Origin: Verrucomicrobiaceae bacterium
GTDB taxonomy: Bacteria > Verrucomicrobiota > Verrucomicrobiia > Verrucomicrobiales > Verrucomicrobiaceae
Length of the DNA: 64,000 nucleotides
Assembly (NCBI GenBank): GCA_947466075.1
Contig: CANIBP010000005.1
Location: 1 to 64,000, forward strand
Direction of reading: 5' to 3'
Shown here piece by piece: positions 9,330 through 18,085 of the stretch. Both the position numbers and the translations under genes were made by a program. Below the pieces are notes generated by a model. That model saw nothing but the letters and a program-made list of their open reading frames with translations, searched no databases and had not been told where the DNA came from. Each line of letters begins with the position of its first letter. Within the stretch, counting starts at the first letter, position 1.

Positions 9330-10487
9330 ATTCGTTACTCGATGAGTCCGCCGCCGCCGAAGAACGGACCGCACACGGGGACGCTGGATGTCTTCATCCA
9401 GAAGCTCAAGCCACAGGGTGAGGTGCCGCTTTCGTTCCTCAAAGACGAGCATGGCGACCTCGCCGCCTGGAAGGCAAAAGCCAGGGCGAAGATGCTGGAG
9501 CTGCTGCATTACGCGCCGGAGAAGGTCGACCCGAATGCGGAGGTGGTTTCGCGGAAGGACTGCGGCAACTACATTCGCGAGGAGATTCGCTTCAACACGA
9601 CGCCGGTGTTTCGTGTGCCGGCGACAGTTTTGATCCCGAAGGGGCTCACCAAGCCCGCGCCTGCGGTGGTGCTACTGCATTCGCATGGCGGCTATTACAT
9701 GTGGGGACGGGAGCGGGAACTGGAGGGCGATGATGTGCATCCCACGCTCATCGAGATGCGCGACTACTACGGAAAGAAGGCCATCGGCACCGAGATGGTG
9801 CGGCGCGGCTATGTGGTGATCAGCATCGACATGTTCTTCTGGGGCGAGCGGCGCATGGTGCTCGATGATGATCCCGAGGAGTGGAAGGAGCGGCCCGCGA
9901 CGATCAGCAGCGAATCGGTGACCAAGTTCAACCAGCGTAGCAGTGCCAGTGAGCAGCTCATGGGCCGCACCCTGCTCAGCGCAGGTGTGACGTGGGCGGG
10001 CATTATCGCCTGGGATGACATGCGCACGGTGGATTACCTCGTCACGCGGCCCGAGGTGGACCCACAGCGCATCGGCTGCGTGGGCCACAGCGTCGGCGGA
10101 CTGCGCAGCGCATATCTGGCAGCGTTGGATGATCGCATCAAGGCGGCGGTCGTGTGCAGTTGGATGTGTTCGTTTCCCCATCAGCTCGCCAAGCATGTCC
10201 GCAGCACCATCGGCCACACGAAGCTCATCCCCGGCATCTACCGCCACCTGGATCATCCCGACATCGCCTCGCTCGCGATGCCAAGGCCGCTGATGGTCAT
10301 CAATGGCATTCAGGACGCACTATTCGAGCCGGAGGGCGTTCGTGCGGCGCACGCGAAGCTGGCCAAATGCTATGCCAAAGCCGGAGTGCCGGATCACTTC
10401 AAGAGCATCATCGAAGAACGCCCGCACGAGTTCAACGCCGAGCGTCAGACGGATGCTTGGGCCTGGTTTCAAAAATGGCTATCATGA
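9243..10487 (+). CDS. Tat-exported alpha/beta hydrolase (acetyl esterase-like)
   Basis: A 414-residue alpha/beta hydrolase with a Tat leader (MNTRRQFITTVAGVAAV, cut near ASA). The nucleophile elbow is GHSVGG with Ser283. LLHSHGG (about residue 145) is the likely oxyanion segment, and a late HEFN supplies a candidate His. Relatives include dienelactone hydrolases and carbohydrate acetyl esterases. ATGA overlaps join it to the genes on both sides. Its first 87 coding bases recur almost unchanged at 16769 in a truncated frame, so this leader has been duplicated within the locus. Confidence 0.8.
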   Translation: MNTRRQFITTVAGVAAVSSKASAAEPKPEIRYSMSPPPPKNGPHTGTLDVFIQKLKPQGEVPLSFLKDEHGDLAAWKAKARAKMLELLHYAPEKVDPNAEVVSRKDCGNYIREEIRFNTTPVFRVPATVLIPKGLTKPAPAVVLLHSHGGYYMWGRERELEGDDVHPTLIEMRDYYGKKAIGTEMVRRGYVVISIDMFFWGERRMVLDDDPEEWKERPATISSESVTKFNQRSSASEQLMGRTLLSAGVTWAGIIAWDDMRTVDYLVTRPEVDPQRIGCVGHSVGGLRSAYLAALDDRIKAAVVCSWMCSFPHQLAKHVRSTIGHTKLIPGIYRHLDHPDIASLAMPRPLMVINGIQDALFEPEGVRAAHAKLAKCYAKAGVPDHFKSIIEERPHEFNAERQTDAWAWFQKWLS

Positions 10488-12202
10488 AGCTCCTGCTCCA
10501 AATTCTCCTGCTGTCAGGTTTCGCCCATGCCGGCGAGACGCTGCCCAATGGCATCGTCCTTCCCGATGAATGGCCGCCGCTGATCGGCGGATACGCTGGC
10601 AGACCGCCACTGGAGACCTTCTCGAACCCCGGCGATCCGCCGGAGCCGCCGTATTTGAAAACGAAGCCTGCGGTGATCGACATCGATGTGGGGCGGCAGT
10701 TGTTCGTCGATGATTTCCTCATCGCGGATACAAATCTGAAACGCGTGTGGCATCCGCCCGTGAAGCACGCCGGCAATCCCGTGCTCAAGCCGGACAAAAC
10801 GTGGGAACTCGGCATCACGCGCACGCCCATGGCCGCGCCGTTCAGCGATGGCTGCTTCTACAATCCGCAGTCGAAGCGCTTCATGCTCTGGTATTCGTCC
10901 GGCTGGTATGATTCGACCGCGCTCGCGGTGAGTGGCGATGGTTTGCAGTGGGAGCGGCCCGCGTTCGATGTTTTTCCCGGCACCAACAAGGTCATGCTGC
11001 GCGATCACGATGACTGGCGGCGCGACTCGGTTTCCATCTGGCTCGATCACGAGGCGGCAAAGCCCGACGAGCGCTTCAAAGCCACGATGTTCTGCCGCAG
11101 CGGTGCGCTGGGCACGAAGCTGGACAACAACAACCCCGGCCTGCTCCTGCTCGCCTCGGCCGATGGCGTTCACTGGACGCTGCGCGGCCAGACGAAGCAC
11201 TCGAAGGACAACACGACGATGTTTTACAACCCCTTCCGCAAGGTCTGGGTTTTCAGTCATCGCATCCACATCAAGCATCCAGACGGTCGCTATGAACGAG
11301 CGCGGGCGTATTGGGAGACGAAGGATTTCTTTTCCGCTGCTGATGAAGCGATGAAGGAGAAGCCGCCGGTTTACTGGATGAGCGAGCAACTGGACGATGT
11401 CCGAGAAACCACGAAACAAGCCTCCGCCGCCATCGAACTCGGCAACTCCACGCTGGCGCAGATCTACAAGATCGACGCCACGCCGTACGAAAGCCTCATG
11501 CTCGGCCTTTTCGAGATTTTGAGCGGCGCGACGAACGAGGAATGCGCCGCCGAAGGCAAACCGAAGCGCACTGATTTGCAGATCGCCTTCAGCCGCGATG
11601 GCTTTCACTGGAGCCGGCATCGCGAGACCTTCATCGGCGGCACGGGCAAGGCCGGTGATTGGGATCGCGGCTACATCTCGTCCGTCGGCGGTGGATGCCT
11701 CATCGTCGGCGACGAGCTGCTGTTTCCATATGGAGCCTTTGCCGGTGATCCGGCCAACACGGACAAATACTACGTCTGGGGCGGCCTCTACGCGAATGGA
11801 GCCACCGGCATCGCCAAACTGCGCCGCGATGGTTTTGCCTCCATGCGCGGCTCCGGCGTGCTCACGACCGAAAAACTGCGCTTCAGCGGCCAACACCTCT
11901 TTGTGAACGCCAAAGGCACGATCCGCGCCGAAGTGCTCGATGCCGATGGAAAGGCCGTAAAGGGTCTCACGCTCACCGATTGCACCGCTTTCACCGGAGA
12001 CAGCACCCGCGCACGGCTGAGCTGGAAAGGCGACCTCGCCACGCTGCGTGGCAAACCCGTGCGCATCCGCTTTCACCTCACCGAAGGCGATCTTTACGCC
12101 TTCTGGATCAGCTCCGACGAACGTGGCAGCAGCGGCGGCTACGTGGCAGGCGGCGGACCCGAGTTTGACGGAAGCCAGGATCAACCACGCACCCACCGAT
12201 GA
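10484..12202 (+). CDS. Secreted propeller glycosidase-like protein (GH43/GH32-like fold)
   Basis: A protein of about 572 residues. The start is the ATG at 10484, which overlaps the upstream stop and opens into a signal peptide (MKLLLQILLLSGFAHA). After a proline-rich segment comes IDVGRQLFVDDFLI, then repeated propeller-type motifs (FMLWYSSGWYD, SGDGLQWERP, SADGVHWTLRG, SRDGFHWSRH). This pattern fits the five-bladed propeller superfamily of GH32/43/62/68-like enzymes. The C-terminus is a beta-sandwich-like tail. The next gene encodes a paralogue with the same layout. Substrate is unknown; the context suggests polysaccharide side-chain removal. Confidence 0.72.
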   Translation: MKLLLQILLLSGFAHAGETLPNGIVLPDEWPPLIGGYAGRPPLETFSNPGDPPEPPYLKTKPAVIDIDVGRQLFVDDFLIADTNLKRVWHPPVKHAGNPVLKPDKTWELGITRTPMAAPFSDGCFYNPQSKRFMLWYSSGWYDSTALAVSGDGLQWERPAFDVFPGTNKVMLRDHDDWRRDSVSIWLDHEAAKPDERFKATMFCRSGALGTKLDNNNPGLLLLASADGVHWTLRGQTKHSKDNTTMFYNPFRKVWVFSHRIHIKHPDGRYERARAYWETKDFFSAADEAMKEKPPVYWMSEQLDDVRETTKQASAAIELGNSTLAQIYKIDATPYESLMLGLFEILSGATNEECAAEGKPKRTDLQIAFSRDGFHWSRHRETFIGGTGKAGDWDRGYISSVGGGCLIVGDELLFPYGAFAGDPANTDKYYVWGGLYANGATGIAKLRRDGFASMRGSGVLTTEKLRFSGQHLFVNAKGTIRAEVLDADGKAVKGLTLTDCTAFTGDSTRARLSWKGDLATLRGKPVRIRFHLTEGDLYAFWISSDERGSSGGYVAGGGPEFDGSQDQPRTHR

Positions 12203-13755
12203 GATCACTCACCCTTCTCCTTTTCACGTCACTGGCCGCGCCGCTCGTCGCCGCTGCCCAGGAGCCGGTCCGCATCGGCAAGGCGCACCAGCTTTTCCTG
12301 GATGACCATCTCATCGAGCACACCGAGCATCTCACCCGGCGCGTGCAGCAGGCACGCAAGAATGAGACGAATCCGCTCTTCGTGAAGGAGCATGACTGGG
12401 AGCCGGAGGGCTATGTGGTGCCGAGCGTGATCTATGATGATGACGAAAAGATCTTCAAAGCCTGGCTCGATGGCTACGGCATCGGCGTTTTCTACTTCAC
12501 CAGCAAGGATGGCATCCGGTGGGAGCGGCCTTTGATGCGGCTCTTTCCGGAGTTCGACAAAGAGCCGACGAATCGCGTCGTTCTGAGCGCGTCCGAGATC
12601 GATGCCAAAGCCGCCCCGCCGGAGAAGCTGGACTACATGCGCTCTCGCGAGGCTGGATGGCGATACTTCGGGCACGCCAGCGGCGTGATCAAAGACAAGC
12701 GCGATCCCGATCCGCAGCGCCGCTACAAGATGGCCTATCTCTGGATCAACCGGCAGTATCAGCCGCCCGGTGCGAGTCGCGCAGGCAAGTTCATCGCCAT
12801 GGGCGTGGCCTTCAGCCCGGATGGGATTCATTGGACGCCGGTCAATGAACCCGTGTGCCGTGCGACGGTGGATCTGCCCTTTCACATCAACTTCGACGAG
12901 CAGCGAAAACGCTGGGTGCTCTACGGTCGCGCCTTTGGCGTGGTCACCGATGAAAAGAAGGCCGCGCACGCTGCGGACCCAAATCTGCAATACAACAATG
13001 GCCGCGCCGTCATCCGCTGCGAGAGCGAGGACTTCATCCATTGGACGCCTGAGAAGGGCGAGCTGGTGCTGGCGAGCGATGCCCAGGACAGCACCATCAC
13101 GGAGATCTACGACATGCGCCGCGTCCCTTACGAGGGCATCGACATCGGCCTCGTCCACATGTTTCACAATGAGCCGACCGGCGTCACCCTGCCCATCCAG
13201 CTCGGCGTCAGCCGCGACAACAAAACCTGGCATCGCCTCAGTGATCGCACACCCTTCCTCGCGATGGGAGGACTCGGCGAATGGGATCGCGGCGTGATCT
13301 CACCGCCCACCACCGACCCGATCCTCGTCGGCAATGAACTCCGCTTCTACTACACCGGCCGCAACCAGCTCCACAGCACACGCTGGAAGTTTGAGGACCA
13401 GCCAAAACTCCTGCCCGCGATGCCATCTCCTCGCGGTGCGCTCGGTCTCGCCACCATCAAGCGCGACCGCTTTGTCGCCATGGAGGCCAGCTACCGTCCT
13501 GGCATCCTGCGCACGAAGCCGTTCATTCACGCCGGCGGCATCCTGCATGTGAATGCCGCCATCAGTTTCGGCGCGCTCACCGTCAGCCTCCTGGATGAAA
13601 AAGGCGTGTCCATCCAGAAGGTCACCATCACCGGACGTGATGAAATCGATCTGCCCCTCCCTGAACTGACCAAGATCCCCGGCCGCCAAGGCCAGCCCAT
13701 GCGCCTCGAGTTCAGCGTGCAAAACGGCCGCCTCTTTTCATTCTGGATTCAATGA
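12199..13755 (+). CDS. Secreted propeller glycosidase-like protein, paralogue of the preceding gene
   Basis: A 518-residue exported protein (signal MRSLTLLLFTSLAAPLVAAA). It begins with IGKAHQLFLDDHLIEHTEHL, which aligns with the same segment of the upstream paralogue. Propeller landmarks are FYFTSKDGIRWERP, SPDGIHWTPV, CESEDFIHWTPEK and SRDNKTWHRL. A C-terminal beta-sandwich (FIHAGGILHVN) matches the neighbour's tail. Both resemble the GH43/GH32-like five-bladed fold; no exact family can be named. It is joined to neighbours by ATGA overlaps at 12199 and 13752. The pair probably arose by an old tandem duplication. Confidence 0.72.
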   Translation: MRSLTLLLFTSLAAPLVAAAQEPVRIGKAHQLFLDDHLIEHTEHLTRRVQQARKNETNPLFVKEHDWEPEGYVVPSVIYDDDEKIFKAWLDGYGIGVFYFTSKDGIRWERPLMRLFPEFDKEPTNRVVLSASEIDAKAAPPEKLDYMRSREAGWRYFGHASGVIKDKRDPDPQRRYKMAYLWINRQYQPPGASRAGKFIAMGVAFSPDGIHWTPVNEPVCRATVDLPFHINFDEQRKRWVLYGRAFGVVTDEKKAAHAADPNLQYNNGRAVIRCESEDFIHWTPEKGELVLASDAQDSTITEIYDMRRVPYEGIDIGLVHMFHNEPTGVTLPIQLGVSRDNKTWHRLSDRTPFLAMGGLGEWDRGVISPPTTDPILVGNELRFYYTGRNQLHSTRWKFEDQPKLLPAMPSPRGALGLATIKRDRFVAMEASYRPGILRTKPFIHAGGILHVNAAISFGALTVSLLDEKGVSIQKVTITGRDEIDLPLPELTKIPGRQGQPMRLEFSVQNGRLFSFWIQ

Positions 13756-16700
13756 ACCGACTCTGTCTCATCGCCCTGCTACTTGCATCGCCTGCCGCGC
13801 TACGCGCCGCTGAACTCACCGTCGGCCCCGGTGGCTTCAAAACGATTGGCGAGGGCGTCGCGGCTCTCAAAGCGGGAGACACGCTCACGATCATGCCGGG
13901 GGAGTATCGGGAGGTGGTGTCGGGGACGCTGGTGGGGACGGCGGAGGCGCCGATCACGATTCGGGCGTGGCGGGCGGGGAGTGTGTTGATGCGGGGGGAT
14001 GTGGAGTTGGGGGACTTCAAGGCCGCGCCGGGGCTACGGGATGTGTTTGTCACGGAGATGAAGCCGAAGGCGGAGTCGGTGTTTGAGCGCAGCACGTTTC
14101 GCACGCTGGAGCCGAAGATGAGCGCGGCGGAGGTGGAGACGACGTTGATGAGTTATCATCAGGATGAGAAGAACGGGCTGCTGTATGTGCACACGTCGGA
14201 CTCGCTGCCGCCGGCATGTCATGCGATGGGCGCGTCGGTCACGAATGCGAATGGGCTGCTGCTCACGGGCTCAAAGCATGCGATCATCGACGGCCTGTCG
14301 TTCACCGGCTTCAGCCATCGCGACTACGATCCGCAGCACGGCTCACGCACGCGCTGGGGGCTGATGTTGAAGGATTGCGAGAGCTGCGTCGTGCGAAACT
14401 GCACGGCGTATCTGAATAGCGGCGGCCTTCATCTGCTCGGCAAAGGCCAGGGCTGCGTGGTGGAGGATTGCACGGCGTTTGGCAACTGGTCGCGCCATGT
14501 GGACATCGGGAATAACGTCGTCGGCTGGGGCGTGGCGGGCACGACGTTTCAGCGCAACCGCGTGGAGGGTCACATGCCGGATGCGAGCACGAGCCGTAAC
14601 GACATCACGTTTTACAGCGGCGGCGATGGTTGCTCGATGATCGACAACCTCGCGATCAACGCGAGCATCATGATCAAAGGCGATCTCAAAGATGCCGTGC
14701 AGCGCGGCAATGTGTGCATCGGCCGCAAGTTTTACCGTCTGCCGGGCACGGAGAATATCGAACTGCCCGCTGGAGCCACGCCAGCGGATGCGGCGCGTTT
14801 TGCGGATGTGCTGAATCACGATTACCGCACGGAGAATGTGTTCTTCGTGTCGCCCGGCGGCGATGATGCGAATCCGGGCACGAAGGCGAAGCCGTGGAAA
14901 ACGCTCGCGCATGCCGCGAAGGCCAGCGGCACCGTGTATCTCATGGCGGGCGAGTATGAGGAGACGCTCGTGGCGGGTGCGAAGGCGGATGTGCGTCGCC
15001 ATGGGCATGATCGCGTCGTGGTAAAGGACGTGCTCATCAAAGACGCACCCGGTGTGCGGCTGCATGGACTGCATATTCGCGAGAAAGCGGCCATCTCGGG
15101 CTGCGAGGGCCTGCGCATCGAGTTTTGCACGCTGGGCAGCCTTTTCGTCCGCGAGTCGCCGAAGGTGCATGTGGCGCACAATTGGCTGCGAGGGCCGTTT
15201 CGTGTCGAAAACTCGCCGGGAGGCAGTTTTGTGTCGAACATCATCGCCGAGCGCCAGATGGATGCGGCGTCGCAAAACGGCCTGTGGGTGCATTCGAACG
15301 TCACCACGGCTCCGGAAAGCGATGTGTTGCGCGATGACTCGCCGCTCATCGGTCGCGGATTGCATGGCTCAACCATCGGACCGTTTTTGCGGCTCAATCG
15401 CACGCGACCGCTGCCGATCAGCAAGGTCGCGGTGCATGATGTAACGCCGACGACCGCCACGCTGGAGTGGTGCACGCCCACGCAGGCCGCGGAGACGACG
15501 CTCGAATGGGGCGACAGCAAAATCGAAACGCCACGCGGCAGCCAGCACAGCGTGAGTTTGAGCGGATTGCAGCCGGGCAAGGCCTACGAGTTCCGCGTCA
15601 GCTCGCGGCGCAAGGACGAGCAGCGCCTCTTTGCCACGCATCAGCCGCCCGCGGACAAGACGCAGGCCGTTTACGAAACGCAAACCGTCACCACCGCCAC
15701 CGCCGCACCACCGTCACGCACGCTGCATGTGCCCGGCGATTTCCCCACGATCTCCGCCGCCGCCGATGCCGCGCGTGCGGGTGACACGGTGCTCATCCAC
15801 GCCGGAGTGTATGAAGAAACCGTGCGCATCCGCAGCAGCGGCGATGCCGGTGCGCCAATCACCTTTGCCGCCGCGCCGGGCGAGACCGTGTGGATGGACG
15901 GCAGCGATCGTTTCCGCGCGACCGCCTTCATCCTCCCGCACAAGCATCACATCATCCTCGACGGCCTGCGCTTCCGCCATTTCCGCTTCGCACCGGAGCT
16001 GGGACCGATTATCCGCATCACCGGCGGCTCGCATCATGTCATCCGTCGCTGCTTTCACGATGGTCGCGAGCTGGAGGGCTATGTCGGCACGCTCATCGAC
16101 GCGGCGCGGAGCGATCATCTGCTCATCGAAAACAGCGTCTTCATCGGCGGCATGAACGAGGCCATTAGCCTCAATGCCTGCCCGGAGGCCACCGTGCGGC
16201 ACTGCGTCTTTTACAACAACTTCCTCCGCGCCCTCACCGCGCACATGGACACGCCCGACGTGCTGCTGCACTTCCATCACAACCTCGTCTGCGACAGCAT
16301 CCCCGCCAAAGTGAAGAACGCCCTGCTCCGCGTGTGGCACGCCGACGCACTGCGCTCCGACCACAACGTCTTCTACACCCGCATCCCCGGCGTGGAACGT
16401 CACCTCGTCGAGACCGCCTTCATCCACGGCCAGCAAGTGGGCCACGCCGACCCCGCCATGTATCGCGGCGAAAACCTCCTGCTCACCGACCTGCAAACGA
16501 AGTTCCGCCAGGATCAAACCAGCCGCACCGGCAATCCCGCCCTCCCCGCCGCCCCGCAACTCGTCCCCCGCAACGACGGCGAAAACCCCGAGTGGCGAAA
16601 AATCGAAACCGCCTGGCGCGAAACCGAACTCCACCAAACCGGCAGCACCCTCACCCCGCTCGATTTCAAAGACTTCATCCCGGCTGCTGGCAATCCCTTG

Positions 16701-16772
16701 AGCCAAGCCAGCGATGGCAAACCGGTGGGCTTGGACGCATCGGCGTTCACCCGGCAACCGAAAAAACCATGA
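13752..16772 (+). CDS. Giant right-handed parallel beta-helix protein with FN3 segment
   Basis: A 1006-residue exported protein (signal MNRLCLIALLLASPAALRA). It appears to hold three beta-helix segments: residues about 22-310, beginning TVGPGGFKTIGEGVAAL; about 355-540, with the DUF1565-type VSPGGDDANPGTKAKPWKTL; and about 655-950, beginning LHVPGDFPTISAAADAARAG. A fibronectin-III-like stretch (VTPTTATLEW, LQPGKAYEFRV) lies between the last two. Such proteins include polysaccharide lyases, glycosidases and epimerases acting on uronic-acid polymers. Catalytic residues cannot be assigned by eye. It is the last long gene of the overlapping chain; its stop overlaps the ATG of a truncated esterase leader. 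Confidence 0.78.
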   Translation: MNRLCLIALLLASPAALRAAELTVGPGGFKTIGEGVAALKAGDTLTIMPGEYREVVSGTLVGTAEAPITIRAWRAGSVLMRGDVELGDFKAAPGLRDVFVTEMKPKAESVFERSTFRTLEPKMSAAEVETTLMSYHQDEKNGLLYVHTSDSLPPACHAMGASVTNANGLLLTGSKHAIIDGLSFTGFSHRDYDPQHGSRTRWGLMLKDCESCVVRNCTAYLNSGGLHLLGKGQGCVVEDCTAFGNWSRHVDIGNNVVGWGVAGTTFQRNRVEGHMPDASTSRNDITFYSGGDGCSMIDNLAINASIMIKGDLKDAVQRGNVCIGRKFYRLPGTENIELPAGATPADAARFADVLNHDYRTENVFFVSPGGDDANPGTKAKPWKTLAHAAKASGTVYLMAGEYEETLVAGAKADVRRHGHDRVVVKDVLIKDAPGVRLHGLHIREKAAISGCEGLRIEFCTLGSLFVRESPKVHVAHNWLRGPFRVENSPGGSFVSNIIAERQMDAASQNGLWVHSNVTTAPESDVLRDDSPLIGRGLHGSTIGPFLRLNRTRPLPISKVAVHDVTPTTATLEWCTPTQAAETTLEWGDSKIETPRGSQHSVSLSGLQPGKAYEFRVSSRRKDEQRLFATHQPPADKTQAVYETQTVTTATAAPPSRTLHVPGDFPTISAAADAARAGDTVLIHAGVYEETVRIRSSGDAGAPITFAAAPGETVWMDGSDRFRATAFILPHKHHIILDGLRFRHFRFAPELGPIIRITGGSHHVIRRCFHDGRELEGYVGTLIDAARSDHLLIENSVFIGGMNEAISLNACPEATVRHCVFYNNFLRALTAHMDTPDVLLHFHHNLVCDSIPAKVKNALLRVWHADALRSDHNVFYTRIPGVERHLVETAFIHGQQVGHADPAMYRGENLLLTDLQTKFRQDQTSRTGNPALPAAPQLVPRNDGENPEWRKIETAWRETELHQTGSTLTPLDFKDFIPAAGNPLSQASDGKPVGLDASAFTRQPKKP

Positions 16773-16855
16773 ACACACGTCGCCAATTCATCACCACTGT
16801 TGCCGGTGTCGCTGCCGTCTCATCGAAGGCGAGCGCTGCTGAGCCGAAGCCCGAG
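16769..16855 (+). repeat. 87-bp leader repeat, copy 2
   Basis: Second copy of the 87-bp leader found at 9243-9329, with one base different. The two copies lie about 7.5 kb apart in direct orientation at the two ends of the CAZyme chain, so recombination between them could delete or duplicate the genes in between. Confidence 0.95.
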
Positions 16856-16936
16856 TTCTACCAGCTTTCGCCGACAGGCAAGGCGTTCAACAAGGACTTC
16901 GAGATGATGACAAACATCACAACGAACAAACGATAG
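16769..16936 (+). pseudogene. Truncated Tat-leader gene fragment
   Basis: A 55-codon frame that starts with the same 29-residue Tat leader as the esterase at 9243. It then diverges into 26 unrelated residues and stops at TAG 16934-16936. It overlaps the preceding stop as ATGA, exactly as the full-length gene does at 9243. It is best read as the 5' stub of a duplicated gene whose body has been lost. A short exported peptide is possible but has no supporting evidence. Confidence 0.7.
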
Positions 16937-16963
16937 GGGCACAATACAGTGATATTCATTACC

Positions 16964-18085
16964 ATGGAAACCACCCGCATCCTCACCACCCTGCTGCTAG
17001 CTCCACTCGCAGCCCTTCTGTGCCTCACGCCTTACGTCTCCGCTGAGGATCGCAAGCCTGTCCTCATCGAATCGAAGCGCATTTGGGACAAGGCCCAATA
17101 CAACTCCTTCACCGACCTCACCCGCTTTCGGGACCAGTGGTTCTGCTGCTTCCGCGAAGGGATCGCTCACACGGCTGATATCGGGAAGGTGCGCGTCCTG
17201 CATTCGCCCGATGGCGTCGCGTGGACTTCGGTAGCGCTCATCGAGGAGGACGGCATCGATTTGCGCGACCCGAAGTTTTCGATCAAGCCGGATGGGCAGT
17301 TGATGATCATCGCGGGAGGTTTGACATACGACATGTCGATCAAACCCGCGCCGACCAAGACGAAGCAACCGCGTGTGATGTTCTCCACCGACGGCCTCAC
17401 CTGGACCAAGCCGGCCAAAGTTCTCGAAGAAGGCCAGTGGCTCTGGCGCGTCGAATGGCATGAAGGCAAAGCCTATGGCATCAGCTATCCCTACAAGCGT
17501 GCCGAACACCCCGATCCCAAGGTGGCGGAAGCGGCGGAAACAAACGGCCCTGTGCCGCCCGGCCCCTATCCGTGGAAGGTGAAGCTGGTGACCAGCACGG
17601 ACGGCATGAAGTGGGAGACGGTGACGCACCTCGACGTGCCGGGCCGCCCCAACGAAGCCACCGTGCGCATCCGCCCGGATGGTGAAATGATCGCGATGGT
17701 GCGGCGGGAACGCGGCAACTACTTTGGCTGGATCGGCAGCAGCCGGCCGCCCTATCGCGAGTGGACATGGCATGAGACGGAGCATCGTTTTGGCGGGCCG
17801 AACTTCATCGTGCTGCCCGACAACTCGCTCATCACGGCAGGCCGCAGCTACCGGCAGCCTTTTTCCACCGTCATCGCCACCATGGACCTCGAGCACTACG
17901 ACATCGCGCTGAAACTCCCCAGCGGCGGCAGCGACACGGGTTATGCAGGCATGGTGTGGCACAACGATGAACTGTGGGTCAGCTACTATTCCAACCACGA
18001 AGACAAAGACGGCCATCCACCACCCAACCGTCACGTAGAACTTCCGACCGCCATTTATCTGGCGCGCATCCGTTTTGAAAAATGA
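16964..18085 (+). CDS. Sialidase-like (Asp-box) secreted protein
   Basis: Exported propeller protein of 373 residues. I use the ATG at 16964, which opens a signal peptide (METTRILTTLLLAPLAALL, cut near VSA); an upstream GTG at 16949 adds five residues. Asp-box motifs are SPDGVAWTSV, STDGLTWTKP and STDGMKWETV. Arginines in FREG and VRRERGN are candidates for carboxylate binding as in sialidases, but the full arginine triad cannot be confirmed. It overlaps the next gene by 4 bp. Its last 65 coding bases recur at 20664-20728 inside a gene scar. Confidence 0.8.
   Translation: METTRILTTLLLAPLAALLCLTPYVSAEDRKPVLIESKRIWDKAQYNSFTDLTRFRDQWFCCFREGIAHTADIGKVRVLHSPDGVAWTSVALIEEDGIDLRDPKFSIKPDGQLMIIAGGLTYDMSIKPAPTKTKQPRVMFSTDGLTWTKPAKVLEEGQWLWRVEWHEGKAYGISYPYKRAEHPDPKVAEAAETNGPVPPGPYPWKVKLVTSTDGMKWETVTHLDVPGRPNEATVRIRPDGEMIAMVRRERGNYFGWIGSSRPPYREWTWHETEHRFGGPNFIVLPDNSLITAGRSYRQPFSTVIATMDLEHYDIALKLPSGGSDTGYAGMVWHNDELWVSYYSNHEDKDGHPPPNRHVELPTAIYLARIRFEK
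18008..18072 (+). repeat. 65-bp near-identical repeat, copy 1
   Basis: These bases encode the C-terminal segment GHPPPNRHVELPTAIYLAR of the sialidase-like gene. They match 20664-20728 with four mismatches. Confidence 0.9.

Noticed and set aside
16769..16936. Functional short exported peptide
   Set aside because: The leader is a near-exact copy of another gene's and the 26-residue remainder has no features, so a truncated duplicate is more likely.
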